Of a stretch of DNA of 22,674 nt, positions 1 through 6,983 are shown piece by piece (position 1 is the stretch's first letter; the number at the start of each line of letters is the position of its first letter). The notes below the pieces were generated by a model that was not told the origin of the DNA, did not search any database, and saw only the letters and a list, made by a program, of their open reading frames with translations. The stretch is taken from NCBI GenBank assembly GCA_031178305.1, contig JAPSJG010000014.1, positions 1 through 22,674 on the forward strand. Reading direction: 5' to 3'. Source of the stretch: Sinorhizobium sp. (GTDB lineage: Bacteria > Pseudomonadota > Alphaproteobacteria > Rhizobiales > Rhizobiaceae). The translations under genes were made by a program, and so were the position numbers.

Positions 1-2
1 AC

Positions 3-119
3 GTAGACGGACTGAAATACCCGACTCGCCGTAGCGTGTACGCACTCAAGCCGGATGGCACTCTCGACCGCAATTTCAACGCCGTCACAATCGAGCTGTC
101 GGATTATGCGCTGTTCTGA
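3..119 (+). CDS. C-terminal end of an unidentified protein (partial)
   Basis: The window opens inside a plus-strand reading frame that runs without a stop from base 3 to a TGA at 117-119, giving 38 residues that end in SDYALF. The segment contains YPTRRSVYALKPDGTLDRNF, which looks like ordinary soluble protein and not an out-of-frame translation. The start lies outside the window and I do not recognise the family. It converges with the TetR gene on the opposite strand, with about 200 bp between the two stops in which I see no other feature. Calling it a real gene end is an inference from its composition and clean stop. Confidence 0.4.
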   Translation, partial: VDGLKYPTRRSVYALKPDGTLDRNFNAVTIELSDYALF

Positions 120-320
120 GTCGAGGCTGCCGCGATAACTGTGTTGTTCCCCACGGCTATACTCGAGATCAGTAGCAGCCAATCGTCGAACTCGCACTCA
201 GGGGCCGCTAGGCCGGTGAACCTTCGCGGAAGACCTTAAATATGATGCGGGTCACCCAGGAAGAGATCCGCCTGAGCCGTGCACCATGCCGCGCCGCGGC
301 GGGCGTTCGGGGATCAAGTT

Positions 321-935
321 TCACCCGTGCATTCGATTACCGCCATCCCCTCCCCGGGTCGGCGGCGTCAACCGTTCTGCCGCCACGAGCAATTGGTGCG
401 CCATACGTTTGGCCTGCCGGACGGGCTCGGCGACGCGGGTGATTTGCGCAACGGCGACCGCCCCCTCGTGCAGGAGGTTGATCTCGGCCGCGATCCGCTT
501 CGGCTCGGCAAACCGCGCCGCATGGGCGAGTTCCTCCAAATAGGCGAGCGCCAAGCGCTTGTGCATCAAGGAAGCGCGAAACACGGGATCGACCGTGTCC
601 TTGTGTTCTCCCGCCGCGCTCATGAACATGCAGCCGCGGAACTGCTTGTCGCGGACCGTGGTTTCGAGGAAATCGAACGTCGTCAGAAGGCGTTCGACCG
701 GATCGCTCGCATGCTGCTCGACAAAGGCACGCATGGCATTGCGGTCCTCCTCGTCGCGCCTCTCGAGCGCGGCCAGGATCAAGTCTTCCTTGTTTTCGAA
801 GTGCCGGTAAAGCGTCGTCTTGGCCACCCCCGCATCGGCGATGATCAGGTCGACGCCCGTCGCGTGATAGCCGTGCTGGTTGAACAGCCGCAGTGCGGTT
901 TCGAGCAGGTGTTCCCGAATTTCCGAACGGCGCAT
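321..935 (-). CDS. TetR/AcrR family transcriptional repressor
   Basis: This is a 204-residue one-domain TetR-type regulator. The N-terminal helix-turn-helix covers about residues 8-50 and carries the family signature IIADAGVAKTTLYRHFENKE. The rest is the helical ligand and dimer domain, with the common TetR_C segment FRGCMF containing Cys102. The ATG at 935 is preceded by a GAGGA ribosome site. The gene is divergent from an RclC/YkgB-like membrane protein, and the intergenic region holds two near-perfect palindromes and two loose half-sites, so it most likely represses that gene and perhaps itself. Some TetR proteins such as NemR sense oxidants or electrophiles through a cysteine; Cys102 could do this here, but that is inference. 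The C-terminal tail after about residue 190 is low-complexity and may be a shifted end. Confidence 0.9.
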   Translation of the reverse strand: MRRSEIREHLLETALRLFNQHGYHATGVDLIIADAGVAKTTLYRHFENKEDLILAALERRDEEDRNAMRAFVEQHASDPVERLLTTFDFLETTVRDKQFRGCMFMSAAGEHKDTVDPVFRASLMHKRLALAYLEELAHAARFAEPKRIAAEINLLHEGAVAVAQITRVAEPVRQAKRMAHQLLVAAERLTPPTRGGDGGNRMHG

Positions 936-960
936 TATCGTCCTCGCAATGCGTAACAGG

Positions 961-980
961 TCTGTATCTTTTCATACCGG
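961..980. promoter_or_regulatory. Possible TetR half-sites near the tetR start
   Basis: CTGTATC (962-968) and ATACCGG (974-980) match the two half-sites of the palindromes at 1117-1134 and 1148-1165 but in everted order. They lie 26-45 bp upstream of the tetR start codon, where repressor binding could give autoregulation. The match is partial, so this is tentative. Confidence 0.3.
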
Positions 981-1116
981 TCACGGAAAACAAATACAAG
1001 GGGCTTTCTGAGGCATTCCTTGCAACGGGCAGCCTTTCGGCCCACGGCAGCCCCCGGGAAAAGAAGTTCCCTGGGGAACAAGGCCAGGATCCTTTCAGAA
1101 GCTCGCTCTTGCGAAA

Positions 1117-1134
1117 CGATACAGATCGGTATAC
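1117..1134. promoter_or_regulatory. Palindromic operator O1, probably for the divergent TetR
   Basis: The site reads CGATACAGATCGGTATAC. Arms GATAC and GTATA/C flank a six-base centre that contains GATC. It matches the second site at 1148-1165 in 17 of 18 positions. A palindrome of this size between divergent TetR and target genes is typical of TetR operators. Confidence 0.75.
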
Positions 1135-1147
1135 CTCTTCTCTCGTT

Positions 1148-1165
1148 CGATACAGATCGGTATCG
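1148..1165. promoter_or_regulatory. Palindromic operator O2, probably for the divergent TetR
   Basis: The site reads CGATACAGATCGGTATCG and is symmetric at 16 of 18 positions; only the two bases flanking the central GATC break the symmetry. Its centre is 31 bp from that of O1, about three helical turns, so two dimers could bind the same face of the DNA. It lies 55 bp upstream of the RclC-like start codon, in the expected promoter zone. Confidence 0.78.
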
Positions 1166-1219
1166 TTACTCCGCGTCAGTCGGGCGGATCGCCCACCGCG
1201 ACAACCCAAGGAGAAGACA

Positions 1220-1750
1220 ATGCCTCATGTTCCCATCCGCAGCGCCGCGGCCCATCGGCGCGCGCAGACTCGCGCCGCTTTCCTCGATGCGGCCGAGCAC
1301 CACGGTCGGGCCGTCAGCGCGGCTGGCCTCTATATTTCGCTGGTCGTGATCTATGGCTGGTTCGGCGGTATGAAGTTCACCGCTTATGAAGCGGAAGGGC
1401 TGACCGGCCTAGTCGGCAACAGTCCGCTGTTGAGCTGGACCTACTCCATCTTCAGCGTAAGGGACTTCTCAAGCCTTCTCGGCCTCCTCGAACTCAGCAT
1501 CGGCGCCCTGATAGCGGCACGGCTCGTCAACCCGGTTTACTCGCTCGTCGGCGGCTTGCTCTCCGCCGGGCTGTTCGCAACCACGCTCAGCTTCATGGTG
1601 ACGACCCCGGGAGTGTCCGTGCCGGAGCTCGGTTTTCCAGCGATTTCGGTCGCTCCCGGCCAGTTTCTGCTCAAGGATATCGGCCTGCTCGCCCTTTCCC
1701 TCTGGATTGCCGTCGACTCGCTCGCGGCGCTCCGCTCAACCAGGGCATGA
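1220..1750 (+). CDS. RclC/YkgB-like DUF417 inner-membrane protein
   Basis: This is a 176-residue integral membrane protein of the DUF417 family, to which E. coli RclC (YkgB) belongs. Recognisable family blocks are GMKFTAYEAEGLTGLVGNSP near residues 49-68, the LGLLELSIGALIAARL membrane segment, ATTLSFMVTTPG and the C-terminal GQFLLKDIGLLALSLW helix; about four transmembrane helices can be drawn. RclC is part of a reactive-chlorine resistance operon in E. coli, although its biochemical role is unsettled. The ATG at 1220 is chosen because AAGGAG lies at 1208-1213; the frame stays open upstream through the operators, but that stretch is not protein-like. The two operators and the divergent TetR gene suggest inducible expression. 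Thioredoxin reductase and Msr genes follow, which fits a role in oxidant stress. Confidence 0.88.
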   Translation: MPHVPIRSAAAHRRAQTRAAFLDAAEHHGRAVSAAGLYISLVVIYGWFGGMKFTAYEAEGLTGLVGNSPLLSWTYSIFSVRDFSSLLGLLELSIGALIAARLVNPVYSLVGGLLSAGLFATTLSFMVTTPGVSVPELGFPAISVAPGQFLLKDIGLLALSLWIAVDSLAALRSTRA

Positions 1751-1859
1751 CCGAAAACGACGGCGGAGCCCCGCCTCCGCCCGCATTCCTAAATTGCATT
1801 GAACGAAACCACCATCCCCAGATCGGCCGTGCCGGTCGGTTCAACGAAAGGAACGTCCC

Positions 1860-2015
1860 ATGTATTTGACTTTTGTTCTGTCTAAGATCCGCGCCCACCA
1901 GCGCTATCGCCAGACCCTTCGCGCGTTCACGCAATTGAACGACCACTTGCTCGATGATGTCGGCATTGCCCGCAACGAAATCGACGTCGTCGCGCGCCGG
2001 CAATACGACCAATGA
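1860..2015 (+). CDS. DUF1127 (YjiS-like) small protein
   Basis: This 51-residue basic protein shows the DUF1127 core: an arginine-rich amphipathic helix (RYRQTLRAFTQL) followed by LLDDVGIARNEID, the family's L-x-DIG-I-x-R-x-EI motif. A strong GAAAGGAA ribosome site lies at 1846-1853. Such proteins are numerous in Rhizobiales; some DUF1127 members in Agrobacterium affect RNA turnover and phosphate or stress responses, but I cannot assign a function here. It sits between the RclC-like gene and the thioredoxin reductase, all on the plus strand, with about 110 bp before it and 59 bp after, so shared transcription is possible. Confidence 0.85.
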   Translation: MYLTFVLSKIRAHQRYRQTLRAFTQLNDHLLDDVGIARNEIDVVARRQYDQ

Positions 2016-2074
2016 ACCCCCGAGACTGCGTCACGGCTGATCCCAGACTGTGACGCACAGAAGGAGATCACCTC

Positions 2075-3073
2075 ATGAACACGCATCGTGCCAGGGTCCT
2101 GATCATCGGGGCCGGACCGGCTGGTTATACCGCCGCCATCTACGCTGCCCGCGCCAACCTGAAACCGCTCCTTGTGACGGGGCTGCAGGCGGGCGGTCAG
2201 CTCACAATCACGACGGATGTCGAGAACTACCCCGGCTTTGCCGAACCCGTTCAAGGCCCGTGGCTCATGGAGCAGATGCGGCAGCAGGCGGAGAATGTCG
2301 GCACCGAGGTGGTGTACGATATCATCACCTCTGTAGATCTCTCAAAGCGCCCGTTCCATCTCAAAGGTGACTCCGGCGACACGTACATCGCTGACGCGAT
2401 CATCATCGCGACGGGAGCCCAGGCCCGCTGGCTTGGCCTTCCCTCGGAGAAGACATTCAGTGGATTCGGCGTCTCCGCTTGCGCAACCTGTGATGGCTTT
2501 TTCTATCGAAACAAGGAAGTGGTCGTTGTCGGCGGCGGGAACACAGCCGTGCAGGAAGCGCTTTATCTGTCGAATCTTGCCTCCAAGGTGACGGTCGTCC
2601 ACCGCCGCGATCGTTTTCGCGCCGAGTCGATCCTGCAGGACCGCCTTTTGTCCAAACCGAATGTTGACGTCATTTGGAACCACGTCATCGATGAGGTTAT
2701 CGGCGAACGCGAGCCGAGGAAGTCGGTAACCGGCGTCCGGATCCGCAACGTGAAGACGGGCGAGGTGAAGGAGTTATCGACGCACGGCCTTTTCGTCGCG
2801 ATCGGACACGATCCGGCAACCGCGTTGTTTCGCGGCCAGCTCGACATGGATGCGGACGGCTACCTCAAGGTCGGCTCCTGGTCGACCAAAACAACCGTCC
2901 CCGGGGTGCAGGCCGCCGGCGATGTCATCGACCCGGTATTCCGCCAGGCGATCAGTGCCGCCGGCATGGGATGTATGGCGGCCCTGGAAGCCGAGAAATT
3001 CCTGACCGAGCATTCACCCGATTCGGTCGCTTGGCCGATCGAGGCGCGTGAAGCGGAGATGGCTGAAGTATAA
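2075..3073 (+). CDS. trxB: Thioredoxin reductase (NADPH)
   Basis: This 332-residue cytoplasmic flavoenzyme transfers electrons from NADPH through FAD and a redox dithiol to thioredoxin. It has the N-terminal FAD Rossmann motif GAGPAG at residues 12-17, the active-site Cys-Ala-Thr-Cys at 136-139, the NADPH-binding GGGNTA at 153-158 with the HRRDRFRA phosphate-binding segment, and the C-terminal FAD motif AAGDVIDPVFRQA. Length is normal for the low-molecular-weight bacterial type. AAGGAG lies at 2061-2065, six to ten bases before the ATG. With msrB and msrA downstream it could supply reducing power, via thioredoxin, to methionine sulfoxide reductases. It may be an accessory copy, since most genomes carry a core trxB elsewhere; that cannot be seen from this window. 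Confidence 0.95.
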   Translation: MNTHRARVLIIGAGPAGYTAAIYAARANLKPLLVTGLQAGGQLTITTDVENYPGFAEPVQGPWLMEQMRQQAENVGTEVVYDIITSVDLSKRPFHLKGDSGDTYIADAIIIATGAQARWLGLPSEKTFSGFGVSACATCDGFFYRNKEVVVVGGGNTAVQEALYLSNLASKVTVVHRRDRFRAESILQDRLLSKPNVDVIWNHVIDEVIGEREPRKSVTGVRIRNVKTGEVKELSTHGLFVAIGHDPATALFRGQLDMDADGYLKVGSWSTKTTVPGVQAAGDVIDPVFRQAISAAGMGCMAALEAEKFLTEHSPDSVAWPIEAREAEMAEV

Positions 3074-3279
3074 GTGCGGGGGATCACCGACGAAACGAGG
3101 GGCCCTTGGGGAAGCGCGGACCCGCCCGCACCACTGCGGAGGTCCGTGCTTTCCCTACGCCTTCCGGCTGCCCTTGCATTCGAACGGCGCCGGAGTGACA
3201 ACCGGTATCCGGCAGCCGCCGATGTCTTTCCTTGCCGAGATGATGGCCCGTTCAATCCAAGCCCAAGCGAGACCGATCC

Positions 3280-4155
3280 ATGGACATCAATCAGGTCAGA
3301 TACTTTCTCAATCTCGCTGAAACACTGAACTTTACCGAAGCCGCGCGTCGAAGCGGTGTCTCGCAGCCCAGTCTCACGCGGGCAATTCAGCGCCTCGAGG
3401 AAGACTTGGGCAGTCCGCTGATCTATCGCGACGGCAAGGACAGCCGCCTGACGGCGCTCGGCCGCGACGTCCAGGCTGAGTTCATGCGGATTGAGCTCGC
3501 GCTTAGAAACGTGCGCGAGCATTCCGAAAACACGGTGCTCGGCCGGCGCCGGATCCTCGATATCGCTGTCGCCCCGACCATCGGCCCTGCCGCATTTGTC
3601 GCGTTCTTTGAGGACGCGCTTGGCGAGCTTCCTTCGGTGAAGATCAACATGCATCAGCTATTGGCTGGCGAAGGCGCTAACGAAGTGCTTTCGGGCAAGT
3701 ATCACGCCTGTGTCCTGCCGCGGGCTCCCCGCTCCAACCCCAAGCTCAACGTCGTGCCGCTCTTTCGCGAGCCGTTCCTCCTCGCCTGCGCTCAGAGCCA
3801 TCCCCTGGCAGGCAAGGATGTCGTCAGCACCGAGGCGATCGCCGCCTACCCCTATGTCGACCGGCTGGCCTGCGAGTTTCACACCGAGATCACCGAGCAC
3901 CTGATGGACCATGACGCGGTCATGCAGCCGCGCTTCAGTGCCGACCGCGAGGACTGGGTCCAGCAGGTCGTCGCCGAGGGCCGTGCGATCTGCATCATAC
4001 CCGAGCGGTCCATCGTCGTGCAGGGCATAGTTACCCGTCCGGTGGAAGGGATTTCCCTAGCGCGCGAACTGGTACTTGTGACGGTTTCTGGTTCCGGCAC
4101 ACCGCTCGAGATCCGCAAAATCGCGCAGCTGGCGGCCCGGCACGACTGGTCGTGA
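3280..4155 (+). CDS. LysR family transcriptional regulator
   Basis: This 291-residue protein is a full-length LysR regulator. The N-terminal winged helix-turn-helix (residues 1-60) starts MDINQVRYFLNLAETLNFTE and includes AARRSGVSQPSLTRAIQRLE; the effector domain spans about 90-290. Four cysteines lie in the effector domain (in HACVLP, LLACAQ, RLACEF and RAICII), so redox sensing is possible but not shown; the protein does not obviously carry the OxyR cysteine spacing. It lies between trxB (206 bp upstream, nothing seen between) and msrB (108 bp downstream) on the same strand instead of divergent from a target, so its likely target is the neighbouring redox genes or its own operon. The specific inducer is unknown. 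Confidence 0.9.
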   Translation: MDINQVRYFLNLAETLNFTEAARRSGVSQPSLTRAIQRLEEDLGSPLIYRDGKDSRLTALGRDVQAEFMRIELALRNVREHSENTVLGRRRILDIAVAPTIGPAAFVAFFEDALGELPSVKINMHQLLAGEGANEVLSGKYHACVLPRAPRSNPKLNVVPLFREPFLLACAQSHPLAGKDVVSTEAIAAYPYVDRLACEFHTEITEHLMDHDAVMQPRFSADREDWVQQVVAEGRAICIIPERSIVVQGIVTRPVEGISLARELVLVTVSGSGTPLEIRKIAQLAARHDWS

Positions 4156-4263
4156 GCGGGTGCGCCTATCGCTCGGCTATGGAATCTATGCACATCCGAT
4201 ATTGGGAAAACTCATCGCCGCTCGCCATATTCAGGCAACAGTGCAGGAAAGGAGATACGGGCA

Positions 4264-4707
4264 ATGACCTACAGAAAGACCGACGATGCGGTCCGGAAGC
4301 TGACGCCTGAGCAGTATCGGGTGACCCAGCAAAACGGCACCGAACGCCCCTTCACCGGGGAGTATAATGACAACAAGGAGCCGGGTGTCTATGTCGACAT
4401 CGTATCCGGCGAACCACTGTTCGCCTCGGCCGACAAATTCGATTCCGGCTGCGGCTGGCCGAGTTTCACCAAGCCGATCGTACCGGCAAACGTCAACGAA
4501 CTCAGGGATAACTCGCATGGCATGATCCGCACCGAGGTCCGCTCGGTGCATGGCGATAGCCATCTCGGCCATGTGTTTCCCGACGGCCCTGAAGACCGGG
4601 GCGGACTACGTTACTGCATCAATTCCGCCGCACTCCGCTTCATTCCGCGCGAGGAAATGGAGGCCGAGGGCTACGGCGCCTATATCAACCAGGTAGAGGA
4701 TATCTAG
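4264..4707 (+). CDS. msrB: Peptide-methionine (R)-S-oxide reductase MsrB
   Basis: This 147-residue enzyme reduces the R form of methionine sulfoxide in proteins. The SelR/MsrB fold shows the resolving cysteine region FDSGCGWPSF (Cys63), the substrate motif HLGHVFPDGP, and the catalytic segment RYCINSAALRF with Cys118. The two CxxC pairs that bind structural zinc in the E. coli-type enzyme are absent, so this is the zinc-free two-cysteine form normally recycled by thioredoxin. AAAGGAG lies 7-13 bases upstream of the ATG. The stop codon (TAG at 4705-4707) is directly followed by the msrA ATG, so the two are almost certainly co-transcribed and translationally coupled. Confidence 0.95.
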   Translation: MTYRKTDDAVRKLTPEQYRVTQQNGTERPFTGEYNDNKEPGVYVDIVSGEPLFASADKFDSGCGWPSFTKPIVPANVNELRDNSHGMIRTEVRSVHGDSHLGHVFPDGPEDRGGLRYCINSAALRFIPREEMEAEGYGAYINQVEDI

Positions 4708-5223
4708 ATGAGTGAAAGACCTGACAGAGCTGTTTTGGCTGGTGGCTGCTTCTGGGGGATGCAGGATTTGATCCGCAAACTCCCGGGCATCATAGCGACC
4801 CGCGTAGGCTACACCGGCGGCGACGTGCCGAACGCGACATACCGCAATCACGGCACTCACGCCGAGGGCATCGAGATCATCTTCGATCCCGGGACGATCA
4901 GCTACCGGCGAATTCTGGAGCTTTTTTTCCAGATCCACGATCCGACCACGAGAAATCGGCAGGGCAACGACATCGGCGCTTCCTACCGCTCGGCTATCTA
5001 CTACGTCGACGAAGAGCAGAAGCGGATAGCCGAGGAGACGATCGCGGACGTTGACGCGTCAGGCCTCTGGCCGGGAAAGGTTGTGACCGAAGTCGAGCCC
5101 GTTGGAGACTTCTGGCAGGCAGAGCCCGAGCACCAGGACTACCTGGAGCGCTACCCCAACGGCTACACCTGCCACTTCCCGCGCCCCAACTGGGTGCTGC
5201 CCCGGCGGTCGGCGGCCGAGTAA
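4708..5223 (+). CDS. msrA: Peptide-methionine (S)-S-oxide reductase MsrA
   Basis: This 171-residue enzyme reduces the S form of methionine sulfoxide. The active-site motif GGCFWGMQ puts the catalytic Cys at residue 14. Other family marks are RVGYTGG, HAEGIEIIFDP, FFQIHDPTTRNRQGNDIGASYRS, and a C-terminal NGYTCHFPRP with Cys155. Only these two cysteines are present, so Cys155 could be the resolving residue although it is not in the usual glycine-rich C-terminal motif. The gene begins at the base after the msrB stop; together they repair both sulfoxide stereoisomers. No separate promoter is visible between them. Confidence 0.95.
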   Translation: MSERPDRAVLAGGCFWGMQDLIRKLPGIIATRVGYTGGDVPNATYRNHGTHAEGIEIIFDPGTISYRRILELFFQIHDPTTRNRQGNDIGASYRSAIYYVDEEQKRIAEETIADVDASGLWPGKVVTEVEPVGDFWQAEPEHQDYLERYPNGYTCHFPRPNWVLPRRSAAE

Positions 5224-5431
5224 ACGGCCGGAGATTTTCGCGACCTAAAGCAACTCCGAGGGGCGTTGCGGATACTCCGGGCTCCTCGGAAAAGCAGGTC
5301 GAGCAGTCGACACCCCTGCCAGGCTGCGCTGCGCGAGCTACGCTGACCAGCAACTCGAGCGTTGACGACTTCCGCCTAGGCAGCAGCCGTTGCAGATGTA
5401 GAATACTTATCTGCAGCGGAGGGTCGTAACC

Positions 5432-6596
5432 ATGGCATTCAATACGCAACGGCTCCAATTTTCCGTCATTCCGGCGCGGCGCTTAGCGCCGCCTTGATCT
5501 GCCAAATGGGCCATTGCGCGCCTACGCGCTTTTTGCCCATTGCTTCACCTGTTCCAAGGATCTGGCGGCAGCGCAACGGATTGCAGCGGAGCTTGCGCGT
5601 GAAGGCATCGCTGTCCTGCGTTTTGATTTCACGGCGCTGGGATCGAGCGAAGGCGAATTTGCCTCGACGAACTTCTCCTCCAACGTTGCGGACCTTCTTT
5701 CAGCCGCGGACTATTTACGCCACCATTATCAGGCACCCGCGGTGCTGATCGGCCACTCGCTCGGCGGCGCAGCGGTCCTGGCCGTCACCGGGACATTCCG
5801 GAAGTGCGCGCCGTAGCCACCTCGGCGCGCCGGCCGATGTCGGCCACGTGTTGAAGAACCTCGGAGCGAGCCTCGAGGACATCGACAAGAACGGTAAGGC
5901 CGACGTCGATCTCCGGGCGCACGTTCCTTATCAGAAGGCAATTTGTCGAGGATACGCGTGCGCACCGCTTTAAGGATGCGGTTGGGAGGCTGAAAATGCC
6001 GCTCCTCGTCCTTCACGCGCCGCTGGGCCATACGGTCGAGATCGAGAACGCCACCGAGATCTTCGTCGCGGCCAGGCATCCGAAAAGCTTCATCTCGCTG
6101 GGACAAGGCCGACTACCTGCTCACCGACCCTGAGGACGCGGCCTTTGCCGGACGGATGATTTCGGAATGGCTGACACGCTATCTTGCCGCCGACACGCCG
6201 CAAGGCGCGGGTCCGATCGAACATTTGCGCGTGAGGGAAACGGGCGAAGGCAAGGTTCAAAATGCGGTCTCGATTTCGGACCATCGCTCTACGACTTCCT
6301 TGCTATTGCGCTTGGCGCCTGCACCGCTATGACGCTGCGCCTCTATGCCTGTCACAAGCAGCTGGCCCTCGGGCGCATCGGCGTTGACGTCTCGCACACC
6401 AAAATCCATGCGAAGGATTGCGAGGAGTGCACCGAACTGGAACGTGGCCGCAGCGGCAGGATCGATCGTTTCGAACGCGTCATTTCCATTGATAGCGATG
6501 TCTCGGAGGAGCTTCGCGGGAAGATCGCCGAAATCGCCGGCAAGTGTCCGGTCAACGCTCGAGCCAGTGGCGAAGATAAGAACGGTTGTGAAGTAA
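5432..6596 (+). pseudogene. Broken alpha/beta-hydrolase-OsmC fusion gene
   Basis: Pieces in all three plus frames join into one protein of the bifunctional alpha/beta hydrolase/OsmC family. The hydrolase half gives LRAYALFAHCFTCSKDL, IAVLRFDFTALGSSEG and the nucleophile elbow LIGHSLGG; the OsmC half gives YDFLAIALGACTAMTLRLYA, CEECTELE and IAGKCPV. Reading through needs about eight repairs: one-base deletions near 5465, 5496, 5792 and 5821, a two-base loss near 5914, one extra G near 6101, a loss of roughly 70 bases near 6271, and a short loss near 6553. The final frame stops at 6594-6596. Between lesions the protein sequence is well preserved. The intact protein would pair a hydrolase with a peroxide-scavenging OsmC domain, matching the oxidative theme of the upstream genes. 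Sequencing error is the alternative explanation. Confidence 0.85.
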
Positions 6597-6983
6597 GGTG
6601 CCCAGTGACAGGACGATAGCACCAACTTCGATGATCTCTTGGGCCGAGCATGTCTCGGCGCGTCTCGACGACGATGAACGCACAAAAGCGGCTCCTGTTT
6701 GGAATTTCTTGCGTTCCGCTCTTTGGAAGAATCGGCTTCTGGCGCGCATTGCTGTCACTCAGCAAGTTGCCCACCGCTTCCGCTCATGAGCTGACTGAGA
6801 TCATCGGAAGCCGGCAAGATGCGCCCTGTCCGGGTTGTCGACTCCCACCCCTCGCCTGAATGGATCGAACTGTCGACCCTGCATTTGTCGCTCTTGGTGG
6901 CAGCTTCGGGGCGATTTGGGCGCTGCGTTGGTTGTGTTTTCACCTCCGATCCAGTGCCTGTCATTGATCCTGCGCGTAGCAGG
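6597..6983. other. Gene-poor spacer between the OsmC fusion relic and the EamA gene
   Basis: I see no intact gene in this 387-base stretch. The only protein-like signal is a possible exonuclease fragment on the minus strand near 6605-6700. The short open frames here are not family-like. Confidence 0.5.
6605..6700 (-). pseudogene. Possible fragment of a DnaQ/ERI-1-like 3'-5' exonuclease
   Basis: Two minus-strand frames joined by a frameshift give AFIVVET followed by ETCSAQEIIEVGAIVLS. This resembles the first exonuclease motif of KapD/ERI-1-type 3'-5' exonucleases (FIVVDLEATC...EIIEIGAV). Only about 30 residues are covered, the key Asp is replaced by Glu or lost at the frameshift, and no later exonuclease motif is present. 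A chance resemblance cannot be excluded. Confidence 0.25.

Noticed and set aside
337..1209. A 290-codon minus-strand open frame overlapping the TetR gene and its promoter
   Set aside because: It is low-complexity Arg/Gly-rich translation, overlaps the well-supported TetR frame and runs through the operators. It is a GC-bias shadow.
3048..3328. Short plus-strand open frames between trxB and the LysR gene
   Set aside because: They are Pro/Arg-rich, lack ribosome sites and overlap the LysR start. The gap looks non-coding.
2860..3654. A 264-codon minus-strand open frame spanning the end of trxB and the start of LysR
   Set aside because: It crosses two real genes on the other strand and has no domain signature.
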